Below, piece by piece: positions 6,587 through 12,626 of a DNA stretch of 15,804 nt; positions within the stretch are counted from its first letter, which is position 1; each line of letters opens with the position of its first letter. This DNA comes from Myxococcales bacterium (GTDB lineage: Bacteria > Myxococcota_A > Polyangia > Polyangiales > Polyangiaceae). Under the pieces are notes generated by a model that was given only the letters and a program-made list of their open reading frames with translations, did no database searches and was not told the DNA's origin. The position numbers and the translations under genes were made by a program. Location of the stretch: NCBI GenBank assembly GCA_013298325.1, contig JAAFHJ010000053.1, positions 1 through 15,804 of the forward strand, in the 5' to 3' direction.

Positions 6587-7615
6587 CTACTTCGAAGCGA
6601 TCGAAGAGCCGGCGGGGAGCGTGCGGTGCCAGCGGGGGGCGAGATAGGCGCGGGCGAGGTCGCCGACGAGATGGAGTTGATCCATGTGGTCGTGCTTGCC
6701 GCCCCCTTTCCAGCCTTTCGCGTGGAAGTCGCCGGAGTCGGCGGCGTAGCTCATCTCCATGCTCCGCTCGTTGCGATCGCTCGTCGCGACTTTTGAGACG
6801 CCGAGCATCTTCAAGAGGGCGCCGGTCGTCTCGCCGCAGGAGGCGTAGTCGGGCGGGAGGATTGAAGCATGCGTAATCACAAGCAATTTCTGCCGGTTCA
6901 TCGCCGCTTCGCCGAAGGTCTTCCAGCGATCGAGGGAGCTCGTGTCGACGTAGTCGGAGCCGAGGCCGATGAACGGGGTCGTCTCCCCCCCCTTCTTCGG
7001 CAGGTGGGTCTTCGGGTCGACGTAGCCGGCATGGAAGCCGTCGAGGAGGATCACTGAATCGACCAGTTTACCGGCATTCGTCGCGCCGAGAATCTTGCCG
7101 ACGCCGCCAAAGCCGGCGCTCCAGGCGACGACGCCGATGCGATTGACCTTCTTCGCGTCCGGGTTGCCGTTCTTGCCGAGCCAGTGGACCGTCTCTTTGA
7201 GAATATGATCGACGTAGCCCGGTTGACCGAGCATCGTCGAGTAGCCGCTCGTTCCGACGATCGTCGGAATGGCAATCGACGCGACGACCGCATTGACGCC
7301 GGCAGCGCGCCACTCCTTCTCGGTCATCATCGCGCCATTGAGATGGATGATGAGGTCGAAGCCGCCTTCGCTGTCGAGGGCGAGTTCCCGGGGGGCGAGC
7401 ATCGCGCCGTAGCTCGTACCCTGCCAATTTTTCACGAATTCTACGTCAGGGACGACGTCCCCCGCGACCGCGCGCGGACGGACGAAGTGGGGGACGGTCA
7501 CGGTGCCGTCCTCGCCAACGAGGGGCGTGTCGGCGTGAGCGACCGACGCCAGGCCGGGAGCCACCGCGAAGGCAGCGCTCAAGGCGAGCGCCGCCGCCAC
7601 GTGCCCGAGCCGCAT
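6587..7615 (-). CDS. Exported alpha/beta-hydrolase-like protein
   Basis: The 342-residue protein has a Sec signal peptide (MRLGHVAAALALSAAFAVAP) with a likely cut after VAHA at residue 28. The mature part looks like an alpha/beta hydrolase. It has an oxyanion-type strand LIIHLNG (88-94), a nucleophile elbow VVAWSAGFGG with Ser166 (AxSxG instead of the usual GxSxG), a possible acid at Asp192 in ILLDGFHAG, and a C-terminal His cluster HDHMDQLHL (His308/310). The substrate is unknown; esterase, lipase-like or amidase activity are all possible. I chose ATG 7615 because it gives a clean signal peptide and shares one base with the glyA stop (TGATG), with GGGG just upstream. An in-frame start at 7666 would put 17 charged residues before the signal. 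It is probably translationally coupled to glyA. Confidence 0.8.
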   Translation of the reverse strand: MRLGHVAAALALSAAFAVAPGLASVAHADTPLVGEDGTVTVPHFVRPRAVAGDVVPDVEFVKNWQGTSYGAMLAPRELALDSEGGFDLIIHLNGAMMTEKEWRAAGVNAVVASIAIPTIVGTSGYSTMLGQPGYVDHILKETVHWLGKNGNPDAKKVNRIGVVAWSAGFGGVGKILGATNAGKLVDSVILLDGFHAGYVDPKTHLPKKGGETTPFIGLGSDYVDTSSLDRWKTFGEAAMNRQKLLVITHASILPPDYASCGETTGALLKMLGVSKVATSDRNERSMEMSYAADSGDFHAKGWKGGGKHDHMDQLHLVGDLARAYLAPRWHRTLPAGSSIASK

Positions 7616-8901
7616 CAAGCCTGCCCCTTTCCGAGGCGAATGCCCGGAGCGGGGAAGGCGTTGCACATATCTTTGATCTCCCCGGCGATTTTCGCGAGGA
7701 GCGCTTCATCGCTCGGCGACTGGCAGACGAGGTCGATCCAGGCGGCGAGGCGATCCATCTCGGCGATGCCCATCCCGCGGGAGGTGATCGCCGGCGTGCC
7801 GATTCGAAGACCGGAAGGGTCAAACGGTTTGCGAGGATCGAAGGGGACGGCGTTGTAGTTGAGGACGATGCCGGCGCGGTCGAGGGCCTGCGCCGCCGGC
7901 TTTCCGGCGATCCCCTTCGGCGTAACGTCGACCAAAATCAGGTGGTTGTCGGTGCCGCCGGTGATGACGCGGAAGCCGCGCTCGACGAGCTTTTCGGCGA
8001 GGTGCTTCGCGTTGACGACGACCTGCTTCGCGTAGGCTTTGAAGGCGTCGGTCGAGGCTTCCTTCGCGGCGACGGCGATGCCGGCGGTGGCCGCGTTGTG
8101 CGGGCCCCCTTGGAGGCCCGGGAAGACCGCCTTGTCGATGGCGGACGCGTGCTCGGGCTTGCAGAAGATCATGCCGCCGCGGGGGCCGCGGAAGGTCTTG
8201 TGGGTCGTCGACGTGACGACGTCGGCGAGGCCAAACGGCGACGGGTGCTCGCCCGCGGCGACGAGGCCGGAGATGTGGGCGATGTCTGCCGCGAAGATCG
8301 CGCCGACTTCGTTGGCGATTTCCCGGAACGCGGCGAAGTCGACGGTGCGCGGGTAGGCGGTCGTCCCGGCCCAGAGGAGCTTCGGCTTGTGCTCTTTCGC
8401 GAGGGCGCGGACGGCGTCGAGGTCGATGCGGTGGTCGCTCTCGCGGACGCCGTAGGAGACGCTGTGGAACCACTTGCCGGTGACGCTGACGCCGTGGCCG
8501 TGGGTGAGGTGCCCGCCGGCCGCGAGACCGAGACCCATGATGGTGTCGCCCGGTTTGCAGAACGCGGCGTAGACGGCGAGGTTCGCCGGGCTGCCCGAGT
8601 AGGGCTGCACGTTGACGTGGTAGTCGGCGGAGAACAGCGCCTGGAGGCGGGAAATCGCGAGGCGCTCGACCTGGTCGATGACCTGCTGCCCCTCGTAGTA
8701 GCGCTTCCCCGGGTACCCTTCCGAGTACTTGTTCGCGAGGACGGAACCGGCAGCCTCTTGGACGGCCTGCGAGGCGTAGTTTTCGCTGGCGATGAGCCGG
8801 AGCGTTTCGTGCTCGCGGAGGTTTTCGTCGGCAATGAGTGCCGCGATCTCGGGATCGGCGGCGGCGAGGCTCGGCTGCGTAGAAACGTTCGCGGAGGTCA
8901 T
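7615..8901 (-). CDS. glyA: Serine hydroxymethyltransferase
   Basis: This cytosolic PLP enzyme interconverts serine and glycine while charging tetrahydrofolate with a one-carbon unit. The 428 residues fit the family (E. coli 417). Seen are LIASENYAS (36-44), NKYSEGYPGKRYYEGQ (57-72), GGHLTHGH (129-136), the PLP lysine Lys235 in VTSTTHKTFRGPRGG, FPGLQGGPHN, ITGGTDNHLILVD and SGLRIGTPAITSRG. ATG 8901 gives MTSANVSTQ and is the usual type of start. A TTG at 8940 would add 13 residues; neither has a convincing ribosome binding site, so the start is uncertain. The gene points away from the lipoprotein pair and leads a two-gene unit with the exported hydrolase. Confidence 0.97.
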   Translation of the reverse strand: MTSANVSTQPSLAAADPEIAALIADENLREHETLRLIASENYASQAVQEAAGSVLANKYSEGYPGKRYYEGQQVIDQVERLAISRLQALFSADYHVNVQPYSGSPANLAVYAAFCKPGDTIMGLGLAAGGHLTHGHGVSVTGKWFHSVSYGVRESDHRIDLDAVRALAKEHKPKLLWAGTTAYPRTVDFAAFREIANEVGAIFAADIAHISGLVAAGEHPSPFGLADVVTSTTHKTFRGPRGGMIFCKPEHASAIDKAVFPGLQGGPHNAATAGIAVAAKEASTDAFKAYAKQVVVNAKHLAEKLVERGFRVITGGTDNHLILVDVTPKGIAGKPAAQALDRAGIVLNYNAVPFDPRKPFDPSGLRIGTPAITSRGMGIAEMDRLAAWIDLVCQSPSDEALLAKIAGEIKDMCNAFPAPGIRLGKGQA

Positions 8902-9275
8902 CGGCGAACGGAGGTACAGCGCGAATTTGGCCCCGTCCAACGGTTTTGTCGTATCCTACATGGTCGTACCACTGAACGGAGAGGCATCGGAGACGAGGGT
9001 GTCTTCGGAAGTTCTTGTCTTTTTCGTTCTTGTGCTGCGTTGCGGCAATCGGTGAAATTCGACACCCCTGTGACATTCTTGTCGCGGTGTGGGGCAACGC
9101 GGAACCGGCGCGCACAGGGCGCCGCCGGTCTTCGCTGATGGCTCGTTGCGACAAATCGCCGGGCCAGCGAGACCGACTGCTTCCGTGCTCCAGCGAACTG
9201 GGAGAGATTCGTCGGTTATGCGCTCGTCGCCCCCAGAGGTCTGCGGGGCGATCGGGTGTGGGGAGACCGTGAACC
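8902..9275. other. Divergent intergenic region between glyA and lipoprotein 1
   Basis: These 374 nt separate glyA (minus) from the first lipoprotein gene (plus). I see no convincing gene, riboswitch or terminator. TTCTTGT occurs three times (9012-9018, 9027-9033, 9076-9082), which is ACAAGAA toward glyA. On the minus strand TACGAC occurs twice, 9 nt apart, just before the possible TTG start. A ribosome binding site for the lipoprotein, GGGGAG at 9260-9265, lies 10 nt before its ATG. No strong -35/-10 pair was found for either gene. Confidence 0.5.
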
Positions 9276-10670
9276 ATGAAGAAAATGACGTTGCTTTGGA
9301 TCGGGATGACGGCAGTCGGCGTCGGCCTTGCAGCCTGCGGCGGTAGCGATGACACGACACCGGCCGAGGACGCAGGCGCCGACACCGGCGTTGTCGATTC
9401 GGGGGCAAAAGATGCTGCAGTTACCGACTCATCGGTCGATGCTGCGAACGACGCGAAGGCCGACAGCGGGCCGGTTGACAGCGGGGCGACGGATGCCGGG
9501 AGCGATGCGAAGGCCGACACCGGCATCGATGCCAGTCCCGCCGCCACCTGCAGCGACGCCATCAAAAATGGCGGCGAAGCCGACGTCGACTGCGGCGGCG
9601 CGTGCGCGGCCAAGTGCGCGGATGGCAAGGCGTGTGTCGTCACCGCCGACTGCACGAGCGGCGTCTGCACGGCGAACGTCTGCGCGGCCCCGACGTGCGC
9701 CGACACCGTTAAGAATGGCGGCGAAGCCGACGTCGACTGCGGTGGCGCCTGCGCGGCGAAGTGTGGGGACGGCAAGGCATGCGCGGCGAACGCCGACTGT
9801 TCGAGCGGCGTATGCGGCGCGAACAACACCTGCAGCGCGCCGACCTGTGCCGACAACATCAAGAACGGCGCCGAAACCGACGTCGACTGCGGCGGGGCCG
9901 CCTGCGGCTCGTGCGCGATCGGCAAGGCGTGCGGCGCCGGCAGCGACTGCACGGGCGGCGTCTGTACGGGGAACGTCTGCGCGCTCGCGACCTCCTGCAA
10001 GACGCTCCTCGCCGGTCACCCGGGGCTCGCCAGCGGCGTCTACACGCTCGACCCGGACGGCGCCGGCGCAAAGCCGAGCTTCCAAGCCTACTGCGACATG
10101 GTGAGCGACGGCGGCGGTTGGACCCTCGCCCTCAAGGCCGACGGGACGAAGCAGACGTTCACCTACGCCGCCGCCCTGTGGACGAACACGACGCTGCTCG
10201 CCACCGACAAGCCCGACCTCGATCTCAACGAGGCGAAGCTCGCCTCCTGGAATGAGACCGCGTTTACCGATGTTCGCCTCGCGCTGGTCGACGGCGGCGT
10301 CACGCGCGCCGTGAAAATTCCGAAGGTGGCGACGTCGCTTAACGCCGTTTACGCCGCTGGCGCCTTCTCGGCGACGAACCTCGGGCGCGCCTCCTGGAAG
10401 GGCATCCTGGCGGCGCCGTCGCTGCAGACGAACTGCAACCGTGAAGGCTTCTCGAACTCGGTCGCCAACTACGCGAACATCCGCCTCGGCATCCTCGGGA
10501 ACAACGAAGGCGACTGCAATTCGCCCGACTCGTGGATCGGCCTTGGCGGATCGGCGACCGCCTGCTCGGCCGCGATCACCGCGACGGTCGGCAACGGCGC
10601 GATCTGCGGCGCCAGCGGCGACCTCGGTGACAAGGAAGTGAAGGCGTTCGGCTACGTCTTTGTTCGCTGA
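9276..10670 (+). CDS. Lipoprotein with three Cys-rich repeats and fibrinogen-like domain
   Basis: The 464-residue protein starts with a lipoprotein signal (MKKMTLLWIG..., lipobox LAAC with Cys21). An Asp/Ala/Gly/Ser-rich linker follows at 22-91, then three Cys-rich repeats at 92-239 of the form C-x4-KNG-x-E-x-DVDCGG...KC..GKAC....DC.SGVC...C. The C-terminal domain (240-464) resembles bacterial fibrinogen-like GGGWT domains: SGVYTLDPDG, YCDMVSDGGGWTLALKADG and a final KAFGYVFVR. Fibrinogen-like domains in animals (ficolins, intelectins) bind glycans or acetyl groups, so a surface ligand-binding role is an inference. It is probably outer-membrane anchored and exposed, with the repeats as a disulfide-stiffened stalk. 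It is paralogous to the gene at 10789. I do not know a specific function. Confidence 0.88.
   Translation: MKKMTLLWIGMTAVGVGLAACGGSDDTTPAEDAGADTGVVDSGAKDAAVTDSSVDAANDAKADSGPVDSGATDAGSDAKADTGIDASPAATCSDAIKNGGEADVDCGGACAAKCADGKACVVTADCTSGVCTANVCAAPTCADTVKNGGEADVDCGGACAAKCGDGKACAANADCSSGVCGANNTCSAPTCADNIKNGAETDVDCGGAACGSCAIGKACGAGSDCTGGVCTGNVCALATSCKTLLAGHPGLASGVYTLDPDGAGAKPSFQAYCDMVSDGGGWTLALKADGTKQTFTYAAALWTNTTLLATDKPDLDLNEAKLASWNETAFTDVRLALVDGGVTRAVKIPKVATSLNAVYAAGAFSATNLGRASWKGILAAPSLQTNCNREGFSNSVANYANIRLGILGNNEGDCNSPDSWIGLGGSATACSAAITATVGNGAICGASGDLGDKEVKAFGYVFVR
9549..9992 (+). repeat. Three tandem ~49-residue eight-Cys repeats (coding)
   Basis: Units are residues 92-140 (49), 141-190 (50) and 191-239 (49) of lipoprotein 1. 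Each keeps eight cysteines, enough for four disulfides, and a C-x4-KNG core. The third unit is atypical: its first inner Cys is shifted (GGAACGSC) and it has AIGKAC in place of GDGKAC. Confidence 0.92.
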
Positions 10671-10676
10671 TTCCTT

Positions 10677-10701
10677 TTTCGGGACGACCTTCGTCCCGAA
10701 A
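10677..10701. other. 11-bp perfect hairpin after lipoprotein 1 stop
   Basis: TTTCGGGACGA (10677-10687) pairs perfectly with TCGTCCCGAAA (10691-10701) around a CCT loop, starting six bases after the stop codon. The T-run is before the stem, not after it, so it is not a standard intrinsic terminator on the plus strand. It may protect the 3' end of the mRNA. Confidence 0.6.
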
Positions 10702-10718
10702 GAGACAACTTAATCGTT

Positions 10719-10759
10719 CGCGCGCCCCTCTTGCACGGGAGGCGCGCGTTCTTCATTTT
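10719..10759 (+). terminator. Terminator of lipoprotein 1 gene
   Basis: CGCGCGCC (10719-10726) pairs with GGCGCGCG (10741-10748), and a few more pairs form inside. TTCTTCATTTT (10749-10759) follows. It lies between the two paralogous lipoprotein genes, which suggests they are mostly transcribed separately. Confidence 0.7.
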
Positions 10760-10773
10760 GGCCGTTCCCATTT

Positions 10774-10783
10774 GAGGGGGGAG
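10774..10783 (+). promoter_or_regulatory. Strong ribosome binding site of lipoprotein 2
   Basis: GAGGGGGGAG ends 5 nt before ATG 10789. It is much stronger and better spaced than the site before lipoprotein 1. Confidence 0.65.
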
Positions 10784-10788
10784 CACCA

Positions 10789-12522
10789 ATGAAGAAGATC
10801 AATTTCCTTTGGGTCGCGTTGGCGACCGCCGCCGGTATCGCCGCCTGCGGAGACAGCAGCACGCTTGAAGTGACCGATGCAGGAGTCGCCGATAGCGGGG
10901 TAAAAGACTCCGGATCCCAAACGGATACCGGGGTCATCGATGCCGGGACCGTCGATGCAACCCCTGCACCGACCTGCACCGATCGTATCAAGAATGGCAC
11001 CGAAGCCGATATTGACTGCGGCGGAAGTTGCGCAACCAAATGCGGCGACGGGAAGGCCTGCGCGGCGACGAAAGACTGCACGAGCGGCGTTTGTACGAAC
11101 AAAGTCTGTGCGGCGCCGGCCTGTACCGACGCCGTCAAGAACGGTACCGAAGCGGACGTCGACTGCGGCGGCAGCTGCGCGACGAAATGCGGCGACGGGA
11201 AGGCCTGTGCGGCGGCCGGCGACTGTACCAGCGGCGCTTGCTCGGCCAACGTGTGCGCCTCGCCGGCGTGCATCGACAGCGTGAAAAATGGCTCCGAAAC
11301 CGACGTCGACTGCGGCGGCGCCTGCCCGGCCAAATGCGGCGACGGGAAGGCCTGCGCCGCCACGACCGATTGCGGGAGCGGAGTCTGCACGAACGGCGCC
11401 TGCGTGGCCGCCGCATGCAACGACGCGGTGAAAAACGGCAACGAAGCCGACGTCGATTGCGGTGGCGCCTGCGCCGCCAAGTGTGGCGACGGCAAAGCGT
11501 GCGGCGCGGCCGGCGATTGTGGCAGCGGCGTCTGCGTGAACGGAACCTGCGCGGTCGCCGCCTGCGACGACGCGGTGAAAAACGGCAACGAAGCCGACAT
11601 CGACTGCGGCGGCGCCTGCGCGGTCAAATGCGGCGACGGAAAGGCCTGCGGCGCAGCGAGCGATTGCGGGAGCGGCGTCTGCACGAACGGCACGTGTGCG
11701 GCCCCGGCCTGCGCCGACGGCATCAAGAACGGCGGCGAAACCGACGTCGACTGCGGCGGTGTTTGCGCGACGAAGTGCGCGGTCGGCAAGGCGTGCGTCG
11801 CCAGCGCCGACTGCGGATCGGGTGCAGTCTGCACCGGAAACGTCTGCGTCCTGCCGACCTCCTGCAAGTCGATCTTGGCGGGGAAGCCGGGCATCGCGAG
11901 CGGCGTCTACACGCTCGACCCGGACGGCGCTGGCGCGAAGCCGAGCTTCCAGGCCTACTGCGACATGGTGAGCGACGGCGGCGGCTGGACTCTCGCCCTC
12001 AAGGCGGACGGCGCCAAGCAGACGTTCACCTACGCGGCGCCCCTCTGGACGAACGCCACGCTCCTCGCCACCGACAAGCCCGACCTCGACAAAAACGAAG
12101 CCAAATTGGCAACCTGGAACGACATCGCCTTCACCGACGTCCGTGTCGCGATCGTCGACGCGAACGTGACGCGGGCGGTGAAGATCCCGAAGGCGTCCGC
12201 CTCGCTCGCCGCGATTTTTACGCCGAACACCTTCGTCGCTACGAACCTCGGGCGCGCTTCTTGGCTCGGCTTGATGGCGGCGCCGTCGCTCCAACTGAAC
12301 TGCAACCAGGAAGGGTTCTCCCTGGCGAGCCAGGTCTCCGTGCGCATCGGCATCATCGGAAACCAGGAAAATGACTGCGGATCGCCCGACTCTTGGATCG
12401 GCATCGGCGGTACCGGGGCCCCCTGCAACGGCGCGCTGAATACCTCGACGACCGGCAACATCGCGACCTGCGCAGCCGTCGATAAGGCGACCGCCGCGTT
12501 CGGCTACGTGTTCGTCCGCTGA
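10789..12522 (+). CDS. Lipoprotein with six Cys-rich repeats and fibrinogen-like domain
   Basis: The 577-residue paralogue of the preceding protein has the same order: signal peptide with lipobox IAAC (Cys20), a shorter acidic linker (21-62), Cys-rich repeats and a C-terminal fibrinogen-like GGGWT domain (358-577). It has six repeats where its neighbour has three. Repeats 4 and 5 are the most alike (42 of 49 residues identical), as expected from a recent internal duplication. The C-terminal domain shares long identical runs with the neighbour (SGVYTLDPDGAGAKPSFQAY, then CDMVSDGGGWTLALKADG) and ends FGYVFVR. A surface-anchored binding protein on a disulfide-rich stalk is the best inference; the ligand is unknown. 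Confidence 0.88.
   Translation: MKKINFLWVALATAAGIAACGDSSTLEVTDAGVADSGVKDSGSQTDTGVIDAGTVDATPAPTCTDRIKNGTEADIDCGGSCATKCGDGKACAATKDCTSGVCTNKVCAAPACTDAVKNGTEADVDCGGSCATKCGDGKACAAAGDCTSGACSANVCASPACIDSVKNGSETDVDCGGACPAKCGDGKACAATTDCGSGVCTNGACVAAACNDAVKNGNEADVDCGGACAAKCGDGKACGAAGDCGSGVCVNGTCAVAACDDAVKNGNEADIDCGGACAVKCGDGKACGAASDCGSGVCTNGTCAAPACADGIKNGGETDVDCGGVCATKCAVGKACVASADCGSGAVCTGNVCVLPTSCKSILAGKPGIASGVYTLDPDGAGAKPSFQAYCDMVSDGGGWTLALKADGAKQTFTYAAPLWTNATLLATDKPDLDKNEAKLATWNDIAFTDVRVAIVDANVTRAVKIPKASASLAAIFTPNTFVATNLGRASWLGLMAAPSLQLNCNQEGFSLASQVSVRIGIIGNQENDCGSPDSWIGIGGTGAPCNGALNTSTTGNIATCAAVDKATAAFGYVFVR
10975..11859 (+). repeat. Six tandem ~49-residue eight-Cys repeats (coding)
   Basis: Units start at residues 63, 112, 161, 210, 259 and 308 of lipoprotein 2. 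The first five are exactly 49 residues (147 bp) and the last is 50. Each carries eight Cys. The last has AVGKAC where the others have GDGKAC, like the last unit of the neighbouring gene (AIGKAC). It therefore looks like a conserved capping unit. Confidence 0.93.
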
Positions 12523-12543
12523 CGCAACCCGCAACGTTTGACG

Positions 12544-12586
12544 ACGCGCCTCTCTGGCAATGGCCAGGGGGCGCGTTCGCCGTTTT
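12544..12586 (+). terminator. Terminator of lipoprotein 2 gene
   Basis: ACGCGCC...GGCGCGT arms (12544-12576) enclose an inner CTGGC-AATG-GCCAG stem with G.U pairs and one bulge. The sequence TCGCCGTTTT follows. The design (GCGC-rich base, CTCT, G-run) resembles the terminator after lipoprotein 1. Confidence 0.65.
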
Positions 12587-12626
12587 CGGCGCCGCGTGCT
12601 GGCCGGAATCTGTGTATACCGCAGCG

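Noticed and set aside
8902..9275. Possible glycine or other riboswitch in the glyA leader
   Set aside because: I saw no conserved riboswitch core on the minus strand. A covariance-model search would be needed to overturn this.
7820..10000. Long minus-strand open frame (726 codons) across glyA and the lipoprotein gene
   Set aside because: It is a shadow: its Pro/Ser/Gln-rich repeats are the reverse reading of the Cys-rich repeats, and its Arg-rich part is another frame of glyA.
10975..11859. Regular 147-bp periodicity, considered as a CRISPR or satellite array
   Set aside because: The units are in frame, keep eight Cys each and lack separate short repeats and unique spacers; they are protein repeats.
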